Assembly (NCBI RefSeq): GCF_003573695.1 | Contig: NC_039363.1 | Coordinates: 161,526,747 to 161,590,746, forward strand | Reading direction: 5' to 3' | From: Papaver somniferum | Taxonomy: Eukaryota > Streptophyta > Magnoliopsida > Ranunculales > Papaveraceae | DNA: 64,000 nucleotides | Part shown: positions 11,211 through 23,801 of the stretch, piece after piece | Layout: each line of letters begins with the position of its first letter | How positions within the stretch are numbered: the first letter of the stretch is position 1 | The notes under the pieces: generated by a model | Seen by the model: the letters and a program-made list of their open reading frames with translations, nothing else | Told to the model about the DNA's origin: nothing | Database searches by the model: none | Position numbers and translations under genes: made by a program

Positions 11211-13779
11211 TGAAAAGACTAGGGTTCCCAAATATACCTCAATCTAAAAATTTTCCTACCTATATTTTCTTTCCCCGAAAGTGATTGTCTATCGACTGAG
11301 TCGAGACAATGCAAATAATCGGTTTACACTTCGTGTGATCGTCTATGGATACGAGATCGAGAAAATACAACACGAAGTATGTTTACTTGATAAAAAGGTT
11401 CGGACTTAACCAAACAGAATAGGATTCACTTATCAAGTAAATAGGAATTAACGTTTTTGTGATTTACTTTAATTATAATAAAACAATTATAATGCGGAAA
11501 ATAAAAGTAAATGACACAACAAGATTTTGTTAACGAGGAAAACCGCAAATGGAGAAAAACCTCGGGACCTTGTTCAGAATTGAATACTATCAGGATTAAG
11601 CCGCTACACAAAATTACACCTAACTTCGTATAGTTGAGACCAAACAACTAAACCTATAGTTCACCTAGTTCCGTATGTACTCCCACGCCTCCAACTCATA
11701 AATAAGTCACGTACTTGGAACAATTCCTTTGGTTCGTATTCCAAACAGTAAAGGAACAAAAAATTTGTTTGGTATCAACTCTCTTCAACCAAGTGATATG
11801 AGTCGGACAAAGGCTCTTCTGTTTATCTTAACATAAACTCCTTCGTCAGGTCCTTAGATCTATCTTATGTTCAATTACCAAAGTAATCGTTAAGATTTTG
11901 AAATCAACACTCTTAATCCAAAGAATATTGTTGATGCCGATCCACTCAATTAATCAATCCAATTCTATCACAAGGATAAAATCGATTATTAATTGGATCC
12001 TCTTTTTACCGAAATAAGTATTGTGCACACCAAAGATTATGAACCCACAAATCAGAAATCTTCAATATCTTCTTCGTCTTCAAATCTTCTTAGATCTTCA
12101 ATAAACACCTGCACACAATCACTTGAATCTCTTGTGATCAATCACGCACATAATGGAGTCTGTTAACAATGGATTATCGCAAGATCGTCTTTAGAACTAC
12201 AAACAGTCTAAAGATCCATGTCGAAACTCTGAACTAGTTTGAGTGAATCTTATACCAGAAGAGAAGATCCTCAAGCATAAACAAACTAGGTGCAATCAAA
12301 TTTCAACCACCGTTAGTCAACCAAAGCATTGAAAACAAAAGATGAACCACAATTATCTAGTTTCCTGCCAACGGTACTAATAGAGCTTCTCAATCCCAAA
12401 TAAGACTTTAAAACGAGTGGCCATAAGATATTTCGACTAATTAGGTTACTCTCCTCTCCGAATAGGCGGCTTCACCAGTAGAATCACAACAAGAGGTAGT
12501 TTTCTGTTACAAAGGATTAGTTTGCTAGAAATGCTAGAGTTCTCCTTTATATAATCTTTCAAATCAGGGTTTGAAATCAATGTTAGCTTAATAACAAAGT
12601 ATTCAATATTCACCGTTAGATGAAAACCTGATTAGATTGAAGCTAATATCTTTCAACTGTTAGATCGAAACTTAGCTTGGTATACACAAATGAAATGCAC
12701 GTTTATTTAGGTTTATGTAACCGTACCCAAACATATACATCTAGTTGGTTCAACAGTAGTTAACCAAATGGTTAGCCATGTGAGCACTTTCATATCAACC
12801 ATATTCTTATTTACCACAACTAGTTCAAATGACTCAAATGAACTACTTAGAGAGTTTTTCAATTGCTTAGATCTTATAGAAGTATACAATCAATCAAAGC
12901 AAAAACGATTTGATTCACTCGAATCGATTCATGAACTTTATAGCCACGGTTTGTTAATATGCATTCCTTAGTTTTTATAAGTTTAAGTTCACGAATAATC
13001 GTTTTTAGAAAATAACCAACCTAAGTACGCGAACTGGTACACGGACTTAAGTACCCGGAATAAGTATGTTTTCAGTTCACAAACTCCAGCAGATTTTCAA
13101 GGGACGTGAACTTCTGATAGTGCGCGTACTGGTACGCTGACTTTAGTTCCGATTTTCCTGAGCAGCAAAGTACGCATACTTTGGTTCAAGGAATAAGGAC
13201 TTACACACATATGAGTTACCAGACAATGTTTATATCCAACCATGGTTATATATTCTAAACTCTCATTTCAATCATTGAAATATTCTTAGAGAACATTATA
13301 TAGTTGTTGTTCATAAACCATTTTTCGTCAAAGCAATTTTCAAGTAATTGAAACTTAAGATGACTTTCGTCACTATTAAAGATGAACTTGGCCAAAGTGA
13401 AAGCTTACCAACACATATTTCGAGAAATAGATAAGCGAGATAAACTCGGCGAGAAATAGAAAATGTATATAATCAAAGTATATATAGAAATACGAATTTT
13501 GTCTCAAGATAAGAGATAGAGTAGATAGACTTTTGAGTGATAGATAAGTTCAAGTCTCCACATACCTTTTAGTCGATGAAGTTCCACCAGTTCCTTTAGT
13601 AGTTCTTCTTCTTTGTATGATGATCGCCATGGAATCTAGAGATCAACTACACTTTCTATCCTAGTTCGAGACTTAGCTATGAGTATACTAGAAATCAAGA
13701 CTTATAGTTTTGGCAACTAAAGTTGACAACAAGCTTGAGATAGCAACGCTTGCGAGTTCGACCGATCAATGCTCTAATA
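11211..13779 (-). mobile_element. LTR L3 (Sirevirus-like copia), reversed, about 2.57 kb
   Basis: On the minus strand it runs from TATTAGAGCATTGATCGG (13779, terminal TG mutated to TA) to CTTTTCA (11211). The TATA box TATATAAA is at 12553-12546. The U5 block TCGTTAACAAAA lies near 11530. A U3 palindrome region lies at about 13024-13180. A polypurine tract and a primer site flank it, so both boundaries are clear. Confidence 0.78.
13024..13180 (-). repeat. U3 palindrome cluster of L3, diverged
   Basis: Diverged copies of the paired GTACGCGTAC motif at about 13024-13045, 13120-13141 and 13169-13178, spaced about 96 and 49 bp. L5 has matching copies near 36391, 36486 and 36536. Each half-site retains GTACGCG, GTACGC or a close variant. 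Confidence 0.5.
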
Positions 13780-14541
13780 ATCTCCCCCTTTGTCAATTTT
13801 TAGTGACAAAACTATTAATACATATGGAATACAAAATAAATAAATAAACTTTTGTAGCTTCTCTTCCACATGCCTGATCTTCTTGATTCTTCAACATTAC
13901 TCAAAATCTTCGTCACTTCCAAGTAATCAAATGATTCCAAAGGTTGTAAGTTTAGCATCATCGTTGTTGAAAATCCGTAGTTATAACAATGAGAAAATAA
14001 AAATTCTCAATCATTGTAACACAGTGTCATAGTATTATTACACATCATCAAAGTTCAATTGTATCACAACTTAGACAACAATACTATGGTGATACGTATC
14101 ACTCCCCCTTAGTCAATACTCCATCTCACATGGAACCACTCCCCCTTACATAATGATCCGAAAACCATATATATTTTAAGTGTGAACTGCACATTAACTC
14201 TCCCCTTTTTGTCAATAAAATTGGCAAAGGTACGGAAACTAATGGGATCCTAATGAAACTTCCATAGAGACATTTCATGATCAAAAGAAAACACATATCA
14301 GCTTTTTAGATGCAATCTTATATCCGAAGCTAAATGCTTTCATCAAGGAGATTATAAAGATACAATATAACCCCTATAATATTCCACAGCCGCACTCCCC
14401 ACAAAGATTTGGCAATTAAGCACAAGTTCAATTAAGAACTCTCCCCCATAAAATGTCATTCCCGAAAGAATAACAATAGCGACCTTACTTTGACAAGAAA
14501 AGAAGGATTTCTTTTGGACATAACAAATCACATACGAATAT
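13780..14541 (-). other. 3' non-coding part of a reversed copia copy, left of the array
   Basis: Reads leftward into L3. Polypurine tracts, seen as CTCCCCC-type runs on the plus strand, occur at 13780-13794, 14101-14113, about 14150, 14201-14210 and 14441-14450. The sequence matches 2950-3709 in reverse. It continues at 34463-35057, so the array is nested inside it. No coding sequence. Confidence 0.7.
14537..14541. repeat. target-site duplication AATAT, left copy
   Basis: AATAT lies directly before the first LTR base (14542). The same AATAT follows the last LTR base (34457) at 34458-34462. Confidence 0.85.
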
Positions 14542-16354
14542 TGGTGGGTTTTATAAACAACCTACAAATTGACCTGCAAGTGCACAGGGTCAGTTGTAGC
14601 TAGTGATGGGAAGAAAGGGTTTGTCCACAGGGACTTGGAGGGAGCTATTGTTGTTTTCTAAGTAAAATCTAACCTAAACAGGGAATTGGGGAAAACTAGG
14701 ATATTGAATCCACCTAAATCCTCAGCTATATCATGTCCAGTGCAAGTCTTGTTTTTGGCCTTAGTAAACAAGGTGAAGGTTCAGGCCTGCCTTGTGTTCT
14801 GGGCTTTCATCTAGGATAAGCTATTCACCTAGTTCACTAATGCATCCCTAGAATTGATGGTCTTCTTACAGCACCATCAATCACAGATGGACTTGATCAC
14901 TAATTGACTAACTATCCTATATCTAAAGAAAATTGCTCACCTAGTTAATCCTGTTCACCCCTAGCATTGGTGGTCTTCTTACAGCACCACCAATCACAGG
15001 TTACTATCATCACTGAGTAATCAATTCTCCATGGTTCTAATTCAAGCTCATCAAGAACAAAACTAAATCATTTACTTCACTGTGGCATAGAGGCTTCATC
15101 TGCTTCCTAGTGATGAACTAAAACATGGTAAACAGAAAGAGTAATTGAAATTGAAATAGAAATTGAAACTGAAATTAAAATTAAACCTACTCAGACCCAA
15201 ATTGGGGGTTAACTTGGCTATCCCAAGAACGAGTTCTAACACACACCCATATCATCTATTTATACAAACAATCAAAAACCCCAAAACAGTGAAATTAGGG
15301 TTTGGTGAAAATTAAAATTAGGTTTTACCTAATCACTGATAGCAATTATAACTCTTAACCCATGCTTCCTATTCGTATTCTCCTGCTCCCCACACCAACT
15401 GTGATTTCTGCTTCGACCCATGCTCGTCCTTCCTCTTCTGCTCTGCTGGTCTGTGTTGTTGCTCTAGCTCGACCTATCTTATTGTTTTCTCATCTAGGGT
15501 TTCAGAGAGTTGAGAAAACTATAAAATAGATAGAGGAATAGGGGGAGTGATGGGTGTTGGGGTTTGGTTGATTTGAGAGGAGATGGTGGTGGTTGAGGTG
15601 GTGGTTGAGCGGGGCAGTGGAGTTGGTGGCGCTGGACATCGAGTTGCAGAAGAGAAGAAGGGGGAAGAAGAAAGAGAAGGTCGATGGAAAATGGATTGGG
15701 GTGCGTTTGTTTTGGGTATAGGGTATTTGGTACTCTGGTGTTGAGCGGGTTTAGCAATTGTTGATGAACAACGAGGATGAGACGTTGGATGCGAAGATGA
15801 TGGATCGATCTAACGGCGAGACAGAAGGAAGCGAGGAGCGACCGTTGGATGCGGAAGTACAACGAAACTGACGGCTCAAGATGGAGTTAGGTGCTGAAGT
15901 GTGTGACAAGAGCTTCAGACTTCGATGCACGACGATGAAGCGACCGTAGGATGCATCTGTGGATCCAATCTGACGGCTACGAGCTTAGGCAGGCTTTGGG
16001 CTTGGTCTTGGACTTAGGTTAGAGTTTGGGCTTAGACAATTCTGAGCCCACTTCTTCTTTAAGAACAAATTCTTCCTTCCAAGCCCACTTCTAGCCTTCT
16101 GGTCTTGCGCACAACATTCTTGGCGGCTTCCTTGTGTGATTCCTCTTGGCTTCCACCACTTTTCTGCTCTTTTTGCTCCGTAATTCATCCAAGCTTTATT
16201 TAGTACCTAAAAATACAAAATTAATTAATAAAAATATTTATTCTTGAAAACAATGAAAATACAGAATATGGGATAAAATGTAGAATTAATGCACAAAAGA
16301 TGAGTTAAATGCCAAGAAAAATATATAGAAATATGCACTTTTTAGCACTCATCA
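14542..16354 (-). mobile_element. array LTR1 (3' outer LTR), 1813 bp
   Basis: On the minus strand it starts TGATGAGTGCTAAAAAGTGC and ends AAACCCACCA. The TATA box TATAAATA is at 15264-15257, giving a U3 of about 1.1 kb. A 122-codon minus-strand frame at 15862-15494 is also present in LTR2 and LTR3 and shortened in LTR4. It is proline- and leucine-rich with no domain and is probably chance. The outer neighbour is the target-site duplication. Confidence 0.88.
15257..15264 (-). promoter_or_regulatory. LTR TATA box (TATAAATA)
   Basis: A consensus plant TATA box on the element's sense strand in LTR1. Identical boxes are at 21294-21301, 27326-27333 and 33360-33367 in the other three LTRs. Each of the four LTRs could therefore start transcription leftward. 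Confidence 0.6.
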
Positions 16355-17030
16355 AATACCCCCAAACCTGAATTTTACTTGTCCTCAAGTAAAACAAAAC
16401 TAAGGAAATCCTACATATACCACTGTCGCTGGTCTCTCGAATGCATTTAGCGTATGCACTAAGCCTTTTAAACCACTAAGTGTCCCTAGTGGACGAGTGA
16501 AGTCTCGTGAAGGTTTTCTTAGAACGTACCTACAAAGTTCTAGGACAAAATATAAGCTCAGATTCCATCAAATGTGACATGTGCAAGTCAGTTTAAGCTC
16601 ACAGCAAAATGGAAATGTCAATCTAGCTATCAAAGGCACAATCCTAGCACTGATAACAAATAAAGACATGTGATAAGAGTGTAAAGTGTATCTACACATG
16701 TGTAAAGAAAGATCGGATGTTATGACTACTAATCACCAAGAGATAGTTTCTCAGGCTAAGAACCGAGGTCGAAATCTAGCTAGCTGTCCGGACTTTACGA
16801 GAATTGTGAATGAGTTGGAGGTATTTCACAATTACTCGCGTTGTACATCAATGGCATACACCCTTCCTTGCTTATTACAATGAAACAACAAAATGACTCT
16901 TTACATGACTCTTATTTACATTGACTACTCTCTTTTATTTTTGGAACAAGAGAGGATGGAATTGATAAATACTTGATTTTTTTTTTATTTTTTTTTTTTT
17001 TCTGAATAAATATATCATTTTTTCTTTTTC

Positions 17031-17062
<32 letters not shown>

Positions 17063-17760
17063 TTTTTGTGAATAGAATTTACAACATGGTAACTCTTTTG
17101 ATACATAGAGAGAAAGGAATAAAAATTACATGACACTTAGCAAGAGGTAGCCCTTTTTGATGCACCCAGTTAAATTCGATGGTTGTCTTTCTTAATGTAA
17201 CCTCCACCTTCTATCCCAACCAACCAAAGAACAAGCTAGTCAAGTTTCGTTCAGTATTCTAAAGTGATTGGAAACTAAAACTTCCGATAGAACGCCTCAA
17301 GGATGAGGCTATACATGTATTGGTAGATCGTGCGCGTGCAAGTTTCTTATCACTATGTGAATTGTGCTAGAATCAGAGTGCCTAAATATCTAGACTAAGA
17401 CTCCTAATAAAAATACATATTTGCACAAGAGTCAACATTTCAAGGTAAATGAGATCCATTTTTATGATTTTTTTAATTTTTTAATTTTTTTGGAATTTTT
17501 AAATTTTTCAAAAAGAAGGAGTTCTGTTTTTTTTTTTTTTTTTTTTTCAATTATGGCATATTATCAAAGTATCTACTTTTCACCCCCAAACCAAAACTAA
17601 ACATTGTCCTCAATGTTTCAAAATATGAACAATATTATAATACAACATATGAAGAGGATCATGCTGAGTAGAGAAAAAGGAAAGAGAACACCCGATTTCG
17701 GCGAAAGCAAGATTAGAACTCCGTTATTCAAGGCAAGAATCCAACATATGTCAGCCGAGA
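16355..17760 (-). other. internal 1, 3' non-coding part with polypurine tract
   Basis: Lies between the gag-like frame and LTR1. The tract GGTTTGGGGGTATT (minus strand, 16368-16355) abuts LTR1 and should prime plus-strand synthesis. A second GGTTTGGGGG lies near 17583-17592. Long T homopolymers occur at about 16980-17067 and 17527-17549. No supported coding sequence. The same layout recurs at 22388-23801 and 28422-29864. Confidence 0.75.
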
Positions 17761-19532
17761 TCATATTGGATTAGCAAAATATATACAAAAGGAACAAAAG
17801 GTTTTTTTAAAAAAAAAAAAATTATCTACTGGATTATGTACAAAAAATTCACCATACACCAATAATCTAAAGAGTTGAGGATCAACCCAAAAGACGAAGT
17901 GTAGAGGTTTCAACAGCTTCACACAAATATAACAGGAAAGAAACACAAGTGAAACTGTGAAACAAAATGAGCTACCCCCAAACCTGGATTTTTCAACGGA
18001 CAAAATTTTGGAAAAAAATCTCGCAGTTTTGGGGGTTCATCATGCACAAGGTCTAGCTCGAAATGAACTGTGCTAGGGACGGGCAAACATGCTAATTCCA
18101 ACTGTGGCTCCTCAAAGATATTATACTTAGATGCAAAATAGTCCAAAAGGACTTGGGAAGCACACAGTTCCAAACCTAGATTAGGGACTCTCAGAAAAGT
18201 CGGTTTGACAATATGGGTACAAACCAAATCTAGGTTGGGTGGAAGGCCATCAGATTGTGACTTATGTAGGACGATAGGCACATCATTACTAATCACATCA
18301 ACATCTCCTAAGTCTTCTACACGTGTCACAACATGCTCACAATCATCAAACAAATTGGCAAGATCACAATCAGAGTCATCAACATCATCAACAGATTTAT
18401 TCTCATGCATCAGCAAATCAGGAGAAATATCACAATGTGACCTAGGTAGAGAATCAGACACATCAAATATATTTTCATGCATATTAACATTAGTGTCTAC
18501 AGAAGATTCAACTATTCCTATGTCATGCTCATCTTCACAGAATAATTGTACGAATCCCATGTCAATATCAAAATCATATGAATTACAATGATATTAGAAA
18601 GAACAACATTCATGAAGGTCGAGGGCGAGAAGCCATATGTTTTTGAACCAACAGGTTCCACAATATTTTCATGTTCTTCTAACATATCATCATAATCATC
18701 ATCATGGTAGCATGCATATTGGTCCTCATTAACAGTGGTGGTGTCATTAGTCGATTCATGTTCCTCTAAATTAGGTTCATATTCAACATCATTTACAAGA
18801 ATGGGACTAGACACTTCATTAGGGACAACATACATTTCTCATGAATTTCCTCCTTTTGTAGGTGAAGCAAAATCTGATCTAAACATGCCTGAATTCGTGA
18901 TGTAGATCTATCAAAGTTTTGCTCACTGAGTCTGAAAGCTTCTGTGGTGGAGTCTAAATTCATGGGAGTACAAAATTCTTCATGTTCAAATATGGTGAAT
19001 GGTACATGTATGCATGGTCATTAGGGTTTACAAAATATTGATCGCAACCCTCAAAGGATTGATTATGGTCCCAATGACTACCATTCTCACAATTTATGGG
19101 CATTTCATACCTTGGATTTTCTCTAGATTGCCTAAAATTATGCAAAATATGACAATTCTCAACAGGGTGGTCTAAACTACCACATGCGGGACATGCATAG
19201 ATTTCAGGTTGCCTAAGAAAATTAGATGTGACAGATTCCTCATGTGATTGCATTTCTAAAGCTGCGATTCGAGCTTCTAATTGATCGATCAGTGATGATT
19301 GTGTGAGTGAGGCACTAGCAAAATGTTCATTTTCACGTTGTGATGAATGATGCATGTGTGAATAGTTACTAGGGTTCATGGATTGAGGCTCGGGACTTTG
19401 AAAATGTCCATAATAATTCCTATAACTATTGACATCATGGTCTATGGGAGGTTCATAACGTGGAGTATGTCCATACGCAAGTTCTCTAAGGGATTTGTTG
19501 TATTCCCCAACTGTAGACCAAGATCTAGACAT
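17761..19532 (-). pseudogene. gag-like gene, array unit 1, frameshifted
   Basis: Starts at the ATG at 19532 (MSRSWSTVGEYNKS). The N-terminal 190 residues include a short helix (LIDQLEARIAALEMQ) and a CX2CX4HX4C knuckle (CPACGSLDHPVENC, about 19196-19152), as in retroviral nucleocapsid. The downstream half is very acidic and ends in a hydrophobic stretch. Relative to unit 3, one-base losses fall near 19000 (which removes the shared TAA but shifts frame), 18836, 18587 and 18012, splitting it into at least four frames. No pol follows. The protein would need enzymes from a related element. Confidence 0.7.
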
Positions 19533-20554
19533 GATTGGCTCAAAAGCTAAGTAACTATGTTACAAAGCCCAAAATTTGGTTTTTAATGGGTTTGGATTTT
19601 TGGGAAAAATTTGGTTTTTTTAATTGGGAGCAAAAATTTTGGTTTTAGTATTGGGAGCAAGCCCACATTGGTGGGAGAAATTGCTTTGCCAAGGGAAGGT
19701 GAACAAGCCCACAATGTGTATGCAAACTGAAGCCCAATGTAGCTTTTGAGATAGCCCAATTGTTGCTTGTTTGGTCTGCGGCCCAGTTGGGCTTTTAAAA
19801 GTTCAGTTTTTCTAATTTAAAACTACACCCAAATCAATGTAACACCACAAGCCCACAAGCAATTAAACAAACAAGCGCACAAGAAATTAATTACAAACCC
19901 AACAGAAAAATGGAAAAAATTATTACAAGCCCACAAATTAAAAATGGAAGCCCACAGGTTGGGTTCTCTTAATGGGTTTAGGCTTACTTGCTTAAGCACA
20001 GCCCAGCTGCTCAGTTTGGTTGCAAAAGCCCAGTTGGGCTTTGGATCATCCTAAGATTTTGTTGAAACCCAGTTGGATATTTCAGTTGCAAAGCCCAGTT
20101 GGGCTTTGTTCTTTTTCAGCTGCTTGGAATCAGCCCTGTTGGGCTTTGATGGCTCAATTTAGCACCAGGCAGCAGGGGTTGCAGCAGACTTGGCCTGGCA
20201 CCAGCAGGAGCACCAGCAGGAGCACAAGTTCTAGCAACAATAGTGCAGCACCAGCTCCACAGCAGCAGTTCAGGCTAGCAGGTCTCAGGAGGGGCAGTTC
20301 AGCAGCAACTCAGGGGCAGCCTCAGCAGCAAGAGGCTCTCAGGCACAGCAGCAGCTTCACCAGCACTTGCCTTGGCAGCAGCAGCAGCAGACAGCAAGGA
20401 AGAAAAGCAAAGAAAAAAAAGATAAGCACAACCCAAGCTGGGAGCACTGAACAACAGAAAAAAAAGAGTAAGATGAAAGGAATACACTAAATGCAAAATG
20501 CTTACACTAAGATGATTACACTAAATGCAAAAACTCCAACTACACGACACCAAG
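19533..20554 (-). other. leader of array unit 1 with TGGGC motifs and CAG-rich segment
   Basis: About 1 kb between the primer site and gag start, with no sense ORF. It holds more than ten GCCCA/TGGGC motifs between 19661 and 20144. These include the 18-bp near-palindrome AAAGCCCAGTTGGGCTTT (20025-20042, 20090-20107) and the shorter GCCCAGTTGGGC (19781-19792). A CAG/AGC-rich stretch spans about 20165-20400. Units 2 and 3 carry the same leader at 25562-26585 and 31596-32619. Confidence 0.65.
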
Positions 20555-20572
20555 TCCCCGGCAACGGCGCCA
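20555..20572 (-). other. primer-binding site, tRNA-Asp, array unit 1
   Basis: Minus strand TGGCGCCGTTGCCGGGGA, an 18-base match to the complement of the plant Asp(GTC) tRNA 3' end including CCA. It lies six bases from LTR2. Asp priming is typical of Athila and related gypsy elements. Confidence 0.85.
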
Positions 20573-20578
20573 AAAACT

Positions 20579-22387
20579 TGGTGGGTTTTATAAACAACCT
20601 ACAAATTGACCTGCAAGTGCACAGGGTCAGTTGTAGCTAGTGATGGGAAGAAAGGGTTTGTCCACAGGGACTTGGAGGGAGCTATTGTTGTTTTCTAAGT
20701 AAAATCTAACCTAAACAGGGAATTGGGGAAAACTAGGATATTGAATCCACCTAAATCCTCAGCTATATCATGTCCAGTGCAAGTCTTGTTTTTGGCCTTA
20801 GTAAACAAGGTGAAGGTTCAGGCCTGCCTTGTGTTCTGGGCTTTCATCTAGGATAAGCTATTCACCTAGTTCACTAATGCATCCCTAGAATTGATGGTCT
20901 TCTTACAGCACCATCAATCACAGATGGACTTGATCACTAATTGACTAACTATCCTATATCTAAAGAAAATTGCTCACCTAGTTAATCCTGTTCACCCCTA
21001 GCATTGGTGGTCTTCTTACAGCACCACCAATCACAGGTTACTATCATCACTGAGTAATCAATTCTCCATGGTTCTAATTCAAGCTCATCAAGAACAAAAC
21101 TAAATCATTTACTTCACTGTGGCATAGAGGCTTCATCTGCTTCCTAGTGATGAACTAAAACATGGTAAACAGAAAGAGTAATTGAAATTGAAATAGAAAT
21201 TGAAACTGAAATTAAAATTAAACCTACTCAGACCCAAATTGGGGGTTAACTTGGCTATCCCAAGAACGAGTTCTAACACACACCCATATCATCTATTTAT
21301 ACAAACAATCAAAAACCCCAAAACAGTGAAATTAGGGTTTGGTGAAAATTAAAATTAGGTTTTACCTAATCACTGATAGCAATTATAACTCTTAACCCAT
21401 GCTTCCTATTCGTATTCTCCTGCTCCCCACACCAACTGTGATTTCTGCTTCGACCCATGCTCGTCCTTCCTCTTCTGCTCTGCTGGTCTGTGTTGTTGCT
21501 CTAGCTCGACCTATCTTATTGTTTTCTCATCTAGGGTTTCAGAGAGTTGAGAAAACTATATAGATAGAGGAATAGGGGGAGTGATGGGTGTTGGGGTTTG
21601 GTTGATTTGAGAGGAGATGGTGGTGGTTGAGGTGGTGGTTGAGCGGGGCAGTGGAGTTGGTGGCGCTGGACATCGAGTTGCAGAAGAGAAGAAGGGGGAA
21701 GAAGAAAGAGAAGGTCGATGGAAAATGGATTGGGGTGCGTTTGTTTTGGGTATAGGGTATTTGGTACTCGGGTGTTGAGCGGGTTTAGCAATTGTTGATG
21801 AACAACGAGGATGAGACGTTGGATGCGAAGATGATGGATCGATCTAACGGCGAGACAGAAGGAAGCGAGGAGCGACCGTTGGATGCGGAAGTACAACGAA
21901 ACTGACGGCTCAAGATGGAGTTAGGTGCTGAAGTGTGTGACAGAGCTTCAGACTTCGATGCACGACGATGAAGCGACCGTAGGATGCATCTGTGGATCCA
22001 ATCTGACGGCTACGAGCTTAGGCAGGCTTTGGGCTTGGTCTTGGACTTAGGTTAGAGTTTGGGCTTAGACAATTCTGAGCCCACTTCTTCTTTAAGAACA
22101 AATTCTTCCTTCCAAGCCCACTTCTAGCCTTCTGGTCTTGCGCACAACATTCTTGGCGGCTTCCTTGTGTGATTCCTCTTGGCTTCCACCACTTTTCTGC
22201 TCTTTTTGCTCCGTAATTCATCCAAGCTTTATTTAGTACCTAAAAATACAAAATTAATTAATAAAAATATTTATTCTTGAAAACAATGAAAATACAGAAT
22301 ATGGGATAAAATGTAGAATTAATGCACAAAAGATGAGTTAAATGCCAAGAAAAATATATAGAAATATGCACTTTTTAGCACTCATCA
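20579..22387 (-). mobile_element. array LTR2, 1809 bp
   Basis: Same ends and TATA position as LTR1. It serves as 5' LTR of unit 1 and 3' LTR of unit 2. It lacks an AAA/TAG-type triplet near 21560 present in the others and has ACTCGGG where LTR1 has ACTCTGG (about 21767). Confidence 0.88.
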
Positions 22388-23801
22388 AATACCCCCAAAC
22401 CTGAATTTTACTTGTCCTCAAGTAAAACAAAACTAAGGAAATCCTACCTATACCACTGTCGATGGTCTCTCGAATGCATTTAGCGTATGCACTAAGCCTT
22501 TTAAACCACTAAGTGTCCCTAGTGGACGAGTGAAGTCTCGTGAAGGTTTGCTTAGAACGTACCTACAAAGTTCTAGGACAAAATATAAGCTCAGATTCCA
22601 TCAAATGTGACATGTGCAAGTCATTTTAAGCTCACAGCAAAATGGAGATGTCAATCTAGCTATCAAAGGCACAATCCTAGCACTGATAAGAAATAAAGAC
22701 ATGTGATAAGAGTGTAAAGTGTATCTACACATGTGTAAAGAAAGATCGGATGTTATGACTACTAATCACCAAGAGATAGTTTCTCAGGCTAAGAACCGAG
22801 GTCGAAATCTAGCTAGCTGTCCGGACTTTACGAGAATTGTGAATGAGTTGGAGGTATTTCACAATTACTCGCGTTGTACATCAATGGCATACACCCTTCC
22901 TTGCTTATAACACAAAAACACAAAAGATGACTCTTTACATGACTCTTATTTACATTGACTACTCTTTTATTTTTGGAACAAGAGAGGATGGAATTGATAA
23001 ATACTTGATTTTTTTTTTTTTTGATTTTTTTTTTCTGAATAAATATATCATTTTTTCTTTTTCTTTTTCTTTTTTTTTTTTTTTTTTTTTTTGTGAATAG
23101 AATTTACAACATGGTAACTCTTTTGATACATAGAGAGAAAGGAATAAAAATTACATGACACTTAGCAAGAGGTAGCCCTTTTTGATGCACCCAGTTAAAT
23201 TCGATGGTTGTCTTTCTTAATGTAACCTCCACCTTCTATCCCAACCAACCAAAGAACAAGCTAGTCAAGTTTCGTTCAGTATTCTAAAGTGATTGGAAAC
23301 TAAAACTTCCGATAGAACGCCTCAAGGATGAGGCTATACATGTATTGGTAGATCGTGCGCGTGCAAGTTTCTTATCACTATGTGAATTGTGCTAGAATCA
23401 GGGTGCCTAAATATCTAGACTAAGACTCCTAATAAAAATACATATTTGCACAAGAGTCAACATTTCAAGGTAAATGGATCCATTTTTATGATTTTTTTAA
23501 TTTTTTAATTTTTTTGGAATTTTTAAATTTTTTCAAAAAGAAGGAGTTCTGCTTTTTTTTTTTTTTTTTTTTTTTTCAATTATGGCATATTATCAAAGTA
23601 TCTACTTTTCACCCCCAAACCTAAACTAAACATTGTCCTCAATGTTTCAAAATATGAACAATTATAATACAACATATGAAGAGGATCATGCTGAGTAGAG
23701 AAAAAGGAAAGAGAACACCCGATTTCGGCGAAAGCAAGCAAGATTAGAACTCCGTTATTCAAGGCAAGAATCCAACATATGTCAGCCGAGATCATATTGG
23801 A
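22388..23801 (-). other. internal 2, 3' non-coding part
   Basis: Matches the unit 1 region with its polypurine tract beside LTR2. It has private differences, such as GTCGATGG near 22460 where units 1 and 3 have GTCGCTGG, and a different T-tract length. No gene. Confidence 0.72.

Noticed and set aside
12768..12971. Similar small plus-strand frames at 12768-12971 and 36131-36337
   Set aside because: Both lie antisense in equivalent places of L3 and L5, so similarity comes from shared LTR descent. No start context or domain.
15494..15862. 122-codon frame in the array LTRs
   Set aside because: Sense orientation, but no domain, low-complexity Pro/Leu/His composition and shortened in LTR4. LTRs are not expected to code.
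18205..18591. 128-codon plus-strand frame repeated at 24235 and 30265
   Set aside because: It is the complement of the acidic gag-like coding region; Ser/Thr richness mirrors Asp/Glu codons on the other strand.
20020..20490. 156-codon plus-strand frame, Gln/Ser-rich, repeated in all three array units
   Set aside because: It is antisense to the element, lies in an AGC/CAG-rich leader where long frames arise by composition, and its repetition only reflects unit duplication.
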